From NCBI RefSeq assembly GCF_037450285.1, contig NZ_JAQISN010000001.1:2542001-2606000 (forward strand): a stretch of DNA of 64,000 nucleotides, given 5' to 3'. This document shows positions 26,794-36,625 of this stretch, one piece after another. A model generated the notes under the pieces. That model had not been told where the DNA came from. It searched no databases and worked only from the letters and a program-made list of their open reading frames with translations. Origin of the DNA: Erwinia sp. SLM-02 (lineage in GTDB: Bacteria; Pseudomonadota; Gammaproteobacteria; Enterobacterales; Enterobacteriaceae). A program made the position numbers and the translations under genes. Within the stretch, counting starts at the first letter, position 1. Every line of letters begins with the position of its first letter.

Positions 26794-27328
26794 CTTTCAG
26801 CGCCTGAAGGGTTAGCCGGTTGTTGCCCGCTTCAATCACCCGGGCCTTGTCCGGGTCAAGGTCATCGCGGCTCAGCACCACACGCCAGGTGTTATTCACC
26901 TGATCCGGTGACATAAACATGCCGGCCACCGCCACATACTGCGCATTTTTCTCCATCGGCATATCGACCGTCACCGCCCCGCCTGGCTGCAGGCGGATAT
27001 CTTTCTCCGCTACCAAATCAGCCTTGATAGCCTGGCTATCAGCTTTAAACAGCGACGGATAGTCCGTGCTGTCGAAAGTCTTGCGGTCCCTCAACTGATA
27101 TATACGCACCACTGTGGAGAGCCCCACCCCACCGGCATTGCTGTTAGCGGCCTCGCGGGCGCGGATATCCAGATGCAGGTTTTTTACCTGTTTATAAAAA
27201 ATCGATTTGGTCACAGCAACGGTGCCATCTGTCACTTTTTGAGTCAGCCCACAGCCCGCCAGTATCAGTGTGATACCGGCGGCCAGTGCAGCCAGAGGAA
27301 ATTTACCAGCGGTAATCGCCATCTTCAT
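26786..27328 (-). CDS. tssJ: T6SS outer-membrane lipoprotein TssJ
   Basis: About 180 aa. Signal peptide with lipobox LILAGC. The mature part has the TssJ features REAANSNAGGVGLSTVVRIYQL and a C-terminal beta-sandwich. It anchors the TssJLM membrane complex to the outer membrane by binding the TssM C-terminus. The open frame reaches 27376, but AGGGAG before the ATGs at 27328 and 27322 favours one of these; either overlaps the tssG 3' end. Confidence 0.93.
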   Translation of the reverse strand: MKMAITAGKFPLAALAAGITLILAGCGLTQKVTDGTVAVTKSIFYKQVKNLHLDIRAREAANSNAGGVGLSTVVRIYQLRDRKTFDSTDYPSLFKADSQAIKADLVAEKDIRLQPGGAVTVDMPMEKNAQYVAVAGMFMSPDQVNNTWRVVLSRDDLDPDKARVIEAGNNRLTLQALKDE

Positions 27329-28406
27329 CGGTCTCCCTGCGGTGAATATTTTCCTGTACCCGCTCATAGCGGCCAAGATTGATGGTTATGGTTTTGGGGT
27401 GAGCGACGGTATTCGCCGCGTTCAGCGGCCGCATCACGGCTGTGCGGCCCAGCTGCACTGCACCAGCTTCAGGCTTAGTGCTCATTGTCGCGTCTGGTAG
27501 CAGGCTGCGGTCGACACACAGCTGCAGACGCACATCAAGCCGTGAGCCAAGATACACATGCAGCAGCGCTATTAAGTCACCGTGCAGTTCACCGCCGTGC
27601 AGCCAGCCCTGAACTTCCGTAGGGTCGGAGGTGGTCAGACGCATCAGTACCTGGCTGTTCACGTCAGTGCCATAGTTGCCCATCACCGGGCGATGAGTCA
27701 GGGTGACAGGCTGGCTGATGCTCATGGTCAGGGGCTTCTTCAGCGGCACGCGGCGTTTATCGTGGTGCCAGATTTTCGCCTGCGTGTTGGGTGCCAACAG
27801 ACGCACTAGCGAGGCCATGCCTTCCGCAGTGCGCCCTGGCAACAGCATGACCGGCAACAGCGCCAGAAAGCGTGAAGCCGGAGCCGCGATACTGTCCGTG
27901 CAGCCGTTAATCCCGAGCCCCGCCAGCCCCAGCAGGTACTGCGAAGTTTTATCCTTACCCCCTTCCTCAAAGGTTGCTGGATACGAATATTTCCGCCAGA
28001 TGCGGTAGTACTGGGCAATCAGCCGGTGGTTAAAGATATCGAGGAAGTCCGCTGTGGCTTTGTACCCTTCCCGCCGTTGAGTGATGTCATCGATGTAGTG
28101 CGTCGGCAGCGGGGATTCCACGCCGTAGAGCCCCATAAAGGTGATGCGTACCGTCGGCGGCAGATGAGGATGTTCAGGCGACTCAACCCCTTTTATTTCA
28201 GAGGCAGGAAACCCCATCCCCGGATGAGGCCGGAAGCGCACCGGCTCATATCGCATCTGCCAGGTACTGCCGATAACCGGTTTATCCGGCTGGCTCTGCT
28301 CCAGTAGCTGACAAAAGCGGTAAAAGTTCATGTACGGCAGGTGCTGCCGTAGCTGCTCCATCAGCCGGGCAGGCGCGGACTGTGATTCTCTTTCCACCGG
28401 ATGCAT
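27303..28406 (-). CDS. tssG: T6SS baseplate subunit TssG
   Basis: 367 aa, TssG/VasB family (MNFYRFCQLLEQ, ITFMGLYGVESPLPTHY). Binds two TssF copies in the baseplate wedge. First ATG (28406) has AAGGAAA upstream and overlaps tssF by 46 bp. A second ATG at 28361 forms a TGATG junction with the tssF stop and is the alternative start. Confidence 0.94.
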   Translation of the reverse strand: MHPVERESQSAPARLMEQLRQHLPYMNFYRFCQLLEQSQPDKPVIGSTWQMRYEPVRFRPHPGMGFPASEIKGVESPEHPHLPPTVRITFMGLYGVESPLPTHYIDDITQRREGYKATADFLDIFNHRLIAQYYRIWRKYSYPATFEEGGKDKTSQYLLGLAGLGINGCTDSIAAPASRFLALLPVMLLPGRTAEGMASLVRLLAPNTQAKIWHHDKRRVPLKKPLTMSISQPVTLTHRPVMGNYGTDVNSQVLMRLTTSDPTEVQGWLHGGELHGDLIALLHVYLGSRLDVRLQLCVDRSLLPDATMSTKPEAGAVQLGRTAVMRPLNAANTVAHPKTITINLGRYERVQENIHRRETDEDGDYRW

Positions 28407-30124
28407 TTTCCTTCTGGCTGTACGATGAAGGTAAGCTGGTTGAACTGGTTCATGTCGGCATAGAGCGCAAAGAAGCGGTTGAGCATTTCGCCGAACAGGT
28501 GAATATCGCCCTCACCCGTAAAACCATTACTGTCGAGGGTCACCTCAATATCCAGACCGCGCAGAAGGAAGCCCTGCTCAAAACGCTGCAGGCGATGATG
28601 TTCCACATGCTGAATCGCCTCCAGACGGCGGGTGTTCAGCTCATCTTCCTGCCAGTTATAGAGTGCCAGTGTCCCGCGCAGTACTTCAGCGGTACTCATC
28701 ATGTTCAGGAACCCCGAGCCCAGGTGGCTTAGTACCCTCCAGTGGAAACGGTCTTCCGCAGGCGGATAGACAGGCAGCGTGGGTTTGCAGAGGTTACGCA
28801 CCGAGAGTTGGGTGTCCACCACCTGTTCGCAGCGGTCCAGCAGCGTGCTCTGCAGTGCTCGACGCGGCAGCTGGCCGTTAGTCCCGGTAATTTGCAGCGA
28901 CACGGCTTCACGCTCAACCAGTCGGTCATCCTCCCACTGATGGCCCCCCAGAATAAGCCAGGTGTCATACAGCCCGCTGACACTGCGCTTCACGCGCGTG
29001 TGGTAGTAACGTGGTGGCGCATGGCGGCGCATCATCCCGCCCTTGTGACGAAAGCTGCTAAAGGGTACGTACTCTGCGTCACTGGTCCGGTTTGAACCGG
29101 TAACCGAATCCACCGAATAAATCTCGGTATGCCCGTCCTGCAGCCGCTTAGGGCGCAGCAGGTATTCACTTTCAAGCCCCGAAATGGTAAGCGGGTCAGC
29201 TTCCAGTGTGAACAGGTTAATCACCGGCACACAGTGCAAACGAACCGCATCATCGGTAACCGGCAGGCCCGAAGGCCATAGCGTGCTGAAAACGACTTCG
29301 ATGTCGAAGTACTCTGCTCCAGCAGGTGGCGTAATATCGTTCAGGCCATTGAGGTGGACAAACATAAACTTGTCGCGGAAGCTGAAGTATTCCAGCAGCA
29401 GCTGATAGCCGCTAAAGGCAGTATCACCTTTCGGCCACAGTCCGTCATCTTCTGCAAACCCGCCCGGCGAGAAGTACCCGTCAAGACGAATACGGCCGAT
29501 CTGGCCGGGCAGCCGCATGTAGAGTGCCGCCTGTCGTTTTGTCAGCATTAAATGCAGCTGACTGCTGACCGGAGCATCGGCTCCAAGATACAGACTCAGG
29601 CGGCTAAGGTCGGCACTGGACCAGTCCGCCTGACTGCTGCAGGCAAAGCGCATCCTCAGCAACGAGCGCCCGTCCGGCTCAGTAGTCATGGTCACCCCTG
29701 AAATATTCAGCGGGTTGAGCATCATATCGCGGGTGGTGCGGTATCGGCAGACCGTGTTTTTCGGTCCCACCGGGCGGGAATAAACTTCCAGACCGGCGGG
29801 CATCACCTCCGCCATCTTTACGGCCTGAAGCGCAGGCATGAACGCCACCACAGAGAGTGACGGAATGGTACGCAGGTAGTGTGGCCAGAGCATACTGACC
29901 AGCCCTTCGGTCAGTTCCGGCAGGTCATCGTCTATCTTTTCACGCAGCCGCCCCATTGAGAAGGCAAAGCCTTCGAACAGACGTTCAACATACGGATCGG
30001 GCGTGCCAGCCTTATCCAAATCGAGCATCGCGGCCCGGTCGGGGTGGGTTTGTGCGAACTCTTTCGCGGCTTCACGCAGGTAGTGCATTTCCGCATCGAA
30101 ATAGTGCAGGGTCAAATCTTCCAT
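28361..30124 (-). CDS. tssF: T6SS baseplate subunit TssF
   Basis: 587 aa, TssF/VasA family. Typical N-terminus (LHYFDAEMHYLREAAKEFAQTHPDRAAML) and GLVSMLWPHYLRTIPS. Main component of the baseplate wedge and contacts the VgrG hub. 20 bp after tssA, overlapping tssG. Confidence 0.95.
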   Translation of the reverse strand: MEDLTLHYFDAEMHYLREAAKEFAQTHPDRAAMLDLDKAGTPDPYVERLFEGFAFSMGRLREKIDDDLPELTEGLVSMLWPHYLRTIPSLSVVAFMPALQAVKMAEVMPAGLEVYSRPVGPKNTVCRYRTTRDMMLNPLNISGVTMTTEPDGRSLLRMRFACSSQADWSSADLSRLSLYLGADAPVSSQLHLMLTKRQAALYMRLPGQIGRIRLDGYFSPGGFAEDDGLWPKGDTAFSGYQLLLEYFSFRDKFMFVHLNGLNDITPPAGAEYFDIEVVFSTLWPSGLPVTDDAVRLHCVPVINLFTLEADPLTISGLESEYLLRPKRLQDGHTEIYSVDSVTGSNRTSDAEYVPFSSFRHKGGMMRRHAPPRYYHTRVKRSVSGLYDTWLILGGHQWEDDRLVEREAVSLQITGTNGQLPRRALQSTLLDRCEQVVDTQLSVRNLCKPTLPVYPPAEDRFHWRVLSHLGSGFLNMMSTAEVLRGTLALYNWQEDELNTRRLEAIQHVEHHRLQRFEQGFLLRGLDIEVTLDSNGFTGEGDIHLFGEMLNRFFALYADMNQFNQLTFIVQPEGKCIRWKENHSPRLPG

Positions 30125-30144
30125 TTATTTCTGTTCCTGTGGAT

Positions 30145-31740
30145 TTAACCGCAAAGCACGGCGGCACGGGCTGGATCAACTGCAATCAGCCCGGCAAGTA
30201 ACTGGTCCATTACCGGCGTGAGGCGTGCTTTATCAACCTCACTGCGACTGGCTTTCAGTCGGAGGAGTTTCAGATGGCGGGCGTGGACTTCAAACAGAAA
30301 TTCAGGCTCCCAATCAGTGAGGGTAACCTCAGCGGCTCGCTCGCCCAGCTCAGCAAACAGATGCATCGCCAGTTCATTTTTACCGTATTGCTCCGCGATA
30401 CGCCCCATCAGCAGTCGCAGCAGCCACTGTTGCCGCGCAGACGCGACGCCCTGATGGTTCTGTAGCCAGGCCAGCGCCGCATTCGGACCTTCGCTGTCCG
30501 CCAGCGTCACGGCTTCCGGCTCCAGAGCCAGAATGTCATCGTTGCCGCCGGGCATCTGTACGGCAGCAGAGTCATTTCCCCATCCGTCCGTGGTATCCAG
30601 CACGATCTGCTGGATCCAGTTCAGCGTCACTTCATCCGCAAACGGTGTACCGTCACTGAACGCCAGCGTTTCAAGCCCGGATAACCGGGCAAGCAGTCCT
30701 TTCAGGTCAGCGGCGATAATGTCGGCGAGCGTTTCCTTGCCGGACTTGGTCAGTGCCTCGTGGATATACCACTGCAGATCCAGCCACAGGTGATTGGCAC
30801 CGCGGGAAAACGTGCTGTCGGCCGTTTCCAGCATTTCAGCCCAGTTTTGCTGCAGGTAGAGGCGTTTTAATAGCGCGCGCTGATCTGCCCTTGGTGGTTC
30901 GATGCGGGTACGTCCCTGCGCATCCGGCGCCGGGATGGCACTTAGGGTGTCATGTCGCAGGCTTTTCATCAGATGGTGCGCTGACAGCCAGCCATCAGGT
31001 TGCTCGCGCAGGTATTCGGTGAGCATTCGGGCCTGGGCCAGCAAATCCTGACCGGAAGCGATACGCCCGATTGACGGCGCATCGTTGTGGCACGCCAAGG
31101 GGGGAGTTTCTCCTGCATTGGCGTTCTGCGGTACCACAGCATCCACACCGCCGGCTTTCTGCAGCCGATTTTCCAGCGCGCCATAAAGTGCATTGAGTTC
31201 CGGCCGCGTTTCATCCGGCTCATTTTCAGTCAGCCCCGCGATCAGCAGTAGCGCCCCGGTGGTACGCATCGCCTCTTCCCTGACCACTTCCGGGTACAGT
31301 GAGAGTGAATCGGTCATGCGCGAACCAGCCAGCCACTCCAGTGCCGCCTTGCGGCTGCGGTCACGCTGTGGGTGCAGCTGCGAACCGAAACGCTCAAGCA
31401 GACCAGCCAGTAATTCAAGTCCTTCTGCCAGCCCCTGCTCACCCTCACGGTGCAGCTTTGCCCAGCAGTAGTACGTCACCACACGGATATCTTTAGCGGT
31501 GGTGGTCAACAACTTTTCGGCCAGCTGGCAGATAAGCTCCGTGTCCACCCCTGAGAGTTTGTTGACCTCTTCTCGCATCTGCTGAAAGCGATCGTCATAG
31601 CCCGGGTCTTCGCCTGCGGGCGAGGGTCCGGACAGCGGTAGCAGCCAATTATCCCACTGCGCTACGCGCTCGCGAGTAGCCATAAGCAGTGATGTCTGCT
31701 CAGACTGGCAGGCGTTCAGTAAAGCATCCAGATTGCTCAT
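30145..31740 (-). CDS. tssA: T6SS assembly protein TssA
   Basis: 531 aa. N-terminal ImpA-type domain (SGPSPAGEDPGYDDRFQQMREE and TYYCWAKLHREGEQGLAEGLELLAG split over residues 35-125), then a middle linker and an alpha-helical C-terminus (about 280-531). TssA primes the baseplate and coordinates sheath extension. No membrane segment, which argues against VasL-type relatives. ATG shares one base with the tssM stop. Confidence 0.9.
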   Translation of the reverse strand: MSNLDALLNACQSEQTSLLMATRERVAQWDNWLLPLSGPSPAGEDPGYDDRFQQMREEVNKLSGVDTELICQLAEKLLTTTAKDIRVVTYYCWAKLHREGEQGLAEGLELLAGLLERFGSQLHPQRDRSRKAALEWLAGSRMTDSLSLYPEVVREEAMRTTGALLLIAGLTENEPDETRPELNALYGALENRLQKAGGVDAVVPQNANAGETPPLACHNDAPSIGRIASGQDLLAQARMLTEYLREQPDGWLSAHHLMKSLRHDTLSAIPAPDAQGRTRIEPPRADQRALLKRLYLQQNWAEMLETADSTFSRGANHLWLDLQWYIHEALTKSGKETLADIIAADLKGLLARLSGLETLAFSDGTPFADEVTLNWIQQIVLDTTDGWGNDSAAVQMPGGNDDILALEPEAVTLADSEGPNAALAWLQNHQGVASARQQWLLRLLMGRIAEQYGKNELAMHLFAELGERAAEVTLTDWEPEFLFEVHARHLKLLRLKASRSEVDKARLTPVMDQLLAGLIAVDPARAAVLCG

Positions 31741-34700
31741 TAGTAGATCTCCTCTGCATCACTGGCCGCGGTGGCGGCTATGTCTGGCGCTGGCACGCCG
31801 GTTGTGTTGAAGATGGTTTCCGGTAGACGGAAATTACGCAGTTTCAGCAGTGCCAGCGGACCTTCTCCCGATTCGGAACGCAGTGTGTAATTGAGCATGC
31901 TACCGTCCTGGGCTTTCCAGCTCAGGCTGTAGCTGCTGCCGACACCCGGGTAAGCGCTAACCACAGCTTTATCCAGCAGGCGTATCCAGCCCCAGGCTCC
32001 CGGAATGTCCGCATACTGACGAGTCCCGGCCTGAGTACTAATCCAGCTTAGATTCGCGCCAGGCGCTTCCGTATCCGCAGGCCAGCTGAAGCGCTTCCAC
32101 GTCGGAATCTGATTCACGTAGGTCAGCCTCAAACTGTCGATAATCATGTCCGTCTGCATCACGCCAGCCGCGGTGCCCGGGCGCAGCTCGAAGTTCATGC
32201 CAGCATTGCCTTCAATGAAGGCCACATCCGAGATATGGCTCAGGGTATTGATGGCGTTGAGGAACGCCGGATTAAAGGCCAACCCCTGTGAGTTGATGCT
32301 GTCCGGTACCCAGTGGTTACCTTCCTTATGCAGTACGCCTTTGAGTCGAGTCTGCAGGAACTGCGCAATACGCCCGGTATCCGCATTGAGGTATTTCGCC
32401 AGCAGTGGCAGTGAAACATCACTGCTGGAGTTATTAAACGGATAACGGCCACCGAAGGCGCTGTTCCACTCAGCCACTACCGCCTGCTGCCACTGGGCAT
32501 TGAGGCTCCCGACCGCCGGGGTCAGCACCTGCTGCCAGGCCTGATCCATCGGGTTCACAAACACCGTGCGGCCAAAGCCACTCCACTCCTGACCCAAACC
32601 GGCGGCAATCAGGCTGCCGTAGTCGCGGGTTTCGGTCAGGTCCACGGCTTTGCCCTGGAATACCGTCTGGGCAATGGTCTGGGTCATCACCTGGGGATCG
32701 GCGGCGTTGGTCACCTGTTGCAGGCGCAGACGGACCTGGGTCACGCGAGTCAGGTACGATTGCAGACTAAGCGCCTGTACCCCGGTGTTACTTTTATCCA
32801 TCAGCGCCAGCACCGGACCAAAGGTCGCATCTAGTAGACCGTGAACGCCGACACTCTGGTTAATGGCATCTTTGTTGTCACCGCCAAGCAGATTTTTCGC
32901 TGATTTCACCAGCGAATCCGAAATGGCTTCGCCTGTCTGCCCGGTGCGCCCCTGTACATTCAGGGTATTCATCAGCGCTACGAGAGGTGACTGGCGCACA
33001 TCCGCCATCAGGGTCAACTGGTCAATAGAATCCGACAACGTCGCCGCCTGGTTCCAGCGCAGGCTGTTAAGGAACTCCAGCCAGACTCCGCTAAAGTCAG
33101 CAAAGTAACGCTCCGTCAGGCGCCTTTTCAGCGTTTCCGGTGAGGTTTCATCCTGTAAGGTCACCTGACGTTTACTGTCGGTGAGCACCCAGTCGAGTTC
33201 GTCCCGGCGCGCCTTCACCACCTTCTCAATGGCGGGTTGCACCGCCTGCTCCCAGGCCTGGCGGGTGAACATCCCCGGCACAATTTTAGTGGTGCTGAAC
33301 AGACGCGATGCATCAGTATCGCCAGTCATGTCTTCCAGGCGCATATCAACATACAGGTGCGCCACCTGAGAGAGCATCTTCTGGTAGAGGGTCGATTCAC
33401 TGTTACGCACACCCATAAGGCGAACCAGCAGGGAGCGCGCCTGGCTGACCATGTTTTCATCGGCACGGAGTTTCCACTCCGGGTGCGCAATCAGCTGCGC
33501 GCCATAGAACGACAGCAGTGACGGAGCCATCCCCTGCCAGACGCCGTCTTTCACGCCATCACGCTTCGGCCAGTCGTGCAGCAGCGCAGAGCTGAACCAG
33601 GCGGCAACCATATGCTCCGGCCGGGACAACATCAGGTAGAGTTTGAGCTGCTCCCAGGTGGTTTTGGCCATCTGCTCGCGCAGCGGGCTACCCGGTGGCA
33701 ACGCATTAAAGGCACTGACCTGCTTCTGCAGATGGTCAGCTGCCGCATCCCGCAGCAGCGGCAATGCACTGTCCTGGTAATGGGGCCAGAGTGTGGCCAG
33801 CAGGGCATTGTTCTGGCTCAGCCCGGCCTGCTCATACCATGGCACACCATGCTCAGACCGGTACTGCAGGCGAGCCAGCGTTTTCTGCAATTCAGACAGC
33901 GCGTGCAGGCGCTGTTCCAGGGGCTGATTCTGTTGGGCGGCAAGTGCGGCCTGGGTATTTGCACCGGCAATCTGGCTGCGGTTGGTGAAATACGCGATGC
34001 CCATCCACACAGCCCAGCTCACCATCGTAAGCGCTGCAGCAGACACCAACACCCTGCGCCACGGAATGCCTGGTTTAACGGGGCGCAGCGCAGTAGGAAG
34101 CATCCGGACAGATTCAGGCAGGACATCCCAGCGCTTGTCCATACCCCAGTGGTGCGCCACGGCACGTTCAGCACCGGCAGAAGGCTGACTGAACACCACC
34201 CCCGCCAGCGGCAGCGGGCGATACGGGTTTAGCATCACCGACAACGGCGCGGTCACGCTCTCCGGTTCGCGGATGAGCTGGTCAGCAAGCGTCAGCAGGA
34301 AGTTGTGTTTAACATCATCACAGGTCTGTTGCAGACCCTGCGAGGTCAAATCTGACGTCAGGGCGGACAGGTGTTCTGTCAGTCCTTGGATACGACAACC
34401 GGCAGGCAGCAGACAGCCTGTGGCCTGCACAATACGACCATCAGGCATACCGGCACGCGGGTGAAGGGACCAGATATACAGCGGGAGCTTCCAGCCCAGC
34501 GTATCCATACGAGCGTTGATGGCGTGAGACAGGGAATCCATGGTGCTTTCTGACGGTACCGGCAGCGGCTTTTCCAGCCCCGGTGCTGAGAGCTGGTCAA
34601 AAGCTGAAGTGACCCACACCAGCCCATCGACCGGGCGACGGCGCAGTTTGCGCATCGCGGTCAGCCAGGCACTGTCTACTGGCGTGTTGAGGTCTCCGCC

Positions 34701-35162
34701 CCATAACAGTAGTGTCCCGCGATCTTCCTGCCAGAGCTGGCCGGTGAGGCCAGGAGTCAGTTGCTCTACCTCAGTGACGGTGCCAGTTACCAGCAGGATG
34801 CGCGTTTTATGGCCCCAGCGACGACCGTAGAGATTACGCATGGCGAAGCGGATGGTGTCGACGGTGACGTTACGGGGCGCGGTTTGTTTAACTCGACCTT
34901 CATCGGCAGGCAGGACATTCTTTCGCTTAGCCCGCAAGCGATGCCAGCGCTCCTGGATTGCTTGACGCACGATCCCCCCATGGCGAATGAATGAAACTAA
35001 AATCATAGCACCTGCAAACCCAACCCATTTTAAGCCCGCAGTATCCAAACCAACCTTGTTACCGTAGTTCCAGATTAGCCAAGCGACTACTGCAGTAATA
35101 ATTATTGTCAGCCCGAAACGCCCCCAGTTACCACGCCATACAGTATCCTCAACTGCTTTCAT
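31740..35162 (-). CDS. tssM: T6SS inner-membrane complex protein TssM (IcmF)
   Basis: 1140 aa. Two N-terminal membrane helices (about 16-34 and 42-60), a cytoplasmic domain to about 355, a third helix (RVLVSAAALTMVSWAVWMG region) and a large periplasmic part ending in the TssJ-binding beta domain. It forms the trans-envelope channel with TssL and TssJ. The place of the P-loop (residues 122-135, ILLVTGTVTEVEQL) has no GxxGxGK[ST], so NTP binding at this site is unlikely. 14-bp overlap with the upstream unknown gene. Confidence 0.96.
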   Translation of the reverse strand: MKAVEDTVWRGNWGRFGLTIIITAVVAWLIWNYGNKVGLDTAGLKWVGFAGAMILVSFIRHGGIVRQAIQERWHRLRAKRKNVLPADEGRVKQTAPRNVTVDTIRFAMRNLYGRRWGHKTRILLVTGTVTEVEQLTPGLTGQLWQEDRGTLLLWGGDLNTPVDSAWLTAMRKLRRRPVDGLVWVTSAFDQLSAPGLEKPLPVPSESTMDSLSHAINARMDTLGWKLPLYIWSLHPRAGMPDGRIVQATGCLLPAGCRIQGLTEHLSALTSDLTSQGLQQTCDDVKHNFLLTLADQLIREPESVTAPLSVMLNPYRPLPLAGVVFSQPSAGAERAVAHHWGMDKRWDVLPESVRMLPTALRPVKPGIPWRRVLVSAAALTMVSWAVWMGIAYFTNRSQIAGANTQAALAAQQNQPLEQRLHALSELQKTLARLQYRSEHGVPWYEQAGLSQNNALLATLWPHYQDSALPLLRDAAADHLQKQVSAFNALPPGSPLREQMAKTTWEQLKLYLMLSRPEHMVAAWFSSALLHDWPKRDGVKDGVWQGMAPSLLSFYGAQLIAHPEWKLRADENMVSQARSLLVRLMGVRNSESTLYQKMLSQVAHLYVDMRLEDMTGDTDASRLFSTTKIVPGMFTRQAWEQAVQPAIEKVVKARRDELDWVLTDSKRQVTLQDETSPETLKRRLTERYFADFSGVWLEFLNSLRWNQAATLSDSIDQLTLMADVRQSPLVALMNTLNVQGRTGQTGEAISDSLVKSAKNLLGGDNKDAINQSVGVHGLLDATFGPVLALMDKSNTGVQALSLQSYLTRVTQVRLRLQQVTNAADPQVMTQTIAQTVFQGKAVDLTETRDYGSLIAAGLGQEWSGFGRTVFVNPMDQAWQQVLTPAVGSLNAQWQQAVVAEWNSAFGGRYPFNNSSSDVSLPLLAKYLNADTGRIAQFLQTRLKGVLHKEGNHWVPDSINSQGLAFNPAFLNAINTLSHISDVAFIEGNAGMNFELRPGTAAGVMQTDMIIDSLRLTYVNQIPTWKRFSWPADTEAPGANLSWISTQAGTRQYADIPGAWGWIRLLDKAVVSAYPGVGSSYSLSWKAQDGSMLNYTLRSESGEGPLALLKLRNFRLPETIFNTTGVPAPDIAATAASDAEEIY

Positions 35163-36303
35163 TCTTATTCCCTGTTGTCACGGTATTAATAAATCTCTGC
35201 CCTTCACCTTCCGATAACATCAGACAGTCCGTCTTCAGTAGCTGTACCGCATCACTGACTATGGCAGTCATTATCCAGGGGGAAAATGGCCCGCAGCGCC
35301 CGGCATATGTCTCAAGGCAATGAAGTTGTTCTGTTTTCCAGTGCCCCTGATATAACTCACTGGCTTTAAGCATAAAGGAAAACGACTGCCCCCAACGAAC
35401 ATGGTCGCCAATGATATGCTGTGTGTTGATAGACTGGGTCTGGGTAGAAAAGTAGAGATCAAATTCACTGAGCAGGTCATCGCCTTCCAGAGACATAGGA
35501 CGGAGCACACATACGTCGTGGTCTAATTCATATTTGGTCGCAACATCATCAGTTGTCAGCAACAGCGTAGCAATCGCATCGCTATACAGATCACGACCAC
35601 ACAGCTGTTGCACCATGACAAGCTCAACTGAAATATCTGGCGTTTTGATCCTTCGTTCTACGGAATCAAAAGAAAGAGAGCGTTGCACTGACAATGAGGG
35701 GACTGGGCGCTCCGCTGGCATCAACTCACGCCAGCAATCATCAAAGATCGCTCTTAGCTCAGCGTCTTCCTCGGGAGAATCAGTTAGCAGGAATGCCTTC
35801 AACGCTAAATCTGTTGGTAATCGCATCAGCGCATCTTTAACGCCTTCAAGCTGTACCAATGATGCTGCCTTGGCTGAGCTAATATCAAGCCGGATGACCA
35901 ATCCGTTGTATTCTTCTAATTCTGTACTTTCAGGTATAAACATTGGCACTGTCAGTGACTGAGGTAGGATCACTTCACTGCTCATTACAGCCAAATAACG
36001 CCCGGCCCATTCGGTCCATTGCTGTTGAGAGTAATCAGTTTCTTTCGATTCAAATTCGTACTTATCGACACCATTGTTATAAAGCCAGCCTCTCAGGCAA
36101 ATGCAGAAAATCCAGATAAGTGGTGGAGAGCCGGACACAACCCAAATATTGTAATTCTGCCCTGCTCCCAGCACTTGATTAGCATGGAGAACGAAGATCA
36201 ACCCTCCTGCGATCAGGGCTGCGAGACCGCCAATAAGCCAGATAAGAAGAGAAGGTTCTTCCGGCATCGGGGTAACTTGAGATTTTTGACGCTCCCAGCT
36301 CAT
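35149..36303 (-). CDS. T6SS-cluster membrane protein of unknown function
   Basis: 384 aa, not recognised. Two hydrophobic segments near the N-terminus (about 18-40 and 52-70, LLIWLIGGLAALIAGGLIF and WIFCICLRGWL) and a roughly 310-residue soluble part with no motif I can name. It lies between PAAR and tssM, overlaps tssM by 14 bp and is in the same operon. This suggests a structural or effector-loading accessory, or an immunity-like membrane protein. GC is lower than in tssM and similar to the effector block. Confidence 0.75.
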   Translation of the reverse strand: MSWERQKSQVTPMPEEPSLLIWLIGGLAALIAGGLIFVLHANQVLGAGQNYNIWVVSGSPPLIWIFCICLRGWLYNNGVDKYEFESKETDYSQQQWTEWAGRYLAVMSSEVILPQSLTVPMFIPESTELEEYNGLVIRLDISSAKAASLVQLEGVKDALMRLPTDLALKAFLLTDSPEEDAELRAIFDDCWRELMPAERPVPSLSVQRSLSFDSVERRIKTPDISVELVMVQQLCGRDLYSDAIATLLLTTDDVATKYELDHDVCVLRPMSLEGDDLLSEFDLYFSTQTQSINTQHIIGDHVRWGQSFSFMLKASELYQGHWKTEQLHCLETYAGRCGPFSPWIMTAIVSDAVQLLKTDCLMLSEGEGQRFINTVTTGNKNESS

Positions 36304-36306
36304 TAA

Positions 36307-36573
36307 TTATCCTATAGCGCAATTCGGCGCACTGGAAATGACCTGACAACCACATTCACAATGACAACCATCCACGACCACAGATTTGCCATCGGACGAC
36401 CATTTAGGCGAGCCTTCAATAATAGCGTTAATTCCGTGCCCCTCTTGGGGACAACTTATTTTATCGCCTACCAAGGCTACCTTTTTATTATTAACGATCA
36501 TAGTTGAAGAGGCAGATATTACTTCACCACCGTGAGTTGTTTTATCGCCGAGCAACACAAAACCATTTAACAT
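36307..36573 (-). CDS. PAAR-domain T6SS spike-tip protein
   Basis: 88 aa from the ATG at 36573 (GGGGG 5 bp upstream); the longer frame to 36675 runs into the next gene and is unlikely. Standard PAAR layout: GDKTTHGGEVISASS, VALVGDKISCPQEGHG, then GCHCECGCQV with Cys/His that can bind zinc at the cone tip. It sharpens the VgrG trimer and can carry effectors. No C-terminal toxin is fused. Confidence 0.92.
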   Translation of the reverse strand: MLNGFVLLGDKTTHGGEVISASSTMIVNNKKVALVGDKISCPQEGHGINAIIEGSPKWSSDGKSVVVDGCHCECGCQVISSAPNCAIG

Positions 36574-36625
36574 TTCGCCCCCTGTGATTACCAAAAATCT
36601 AAAAAAAGCTGTTAGCAAAAGCAAT

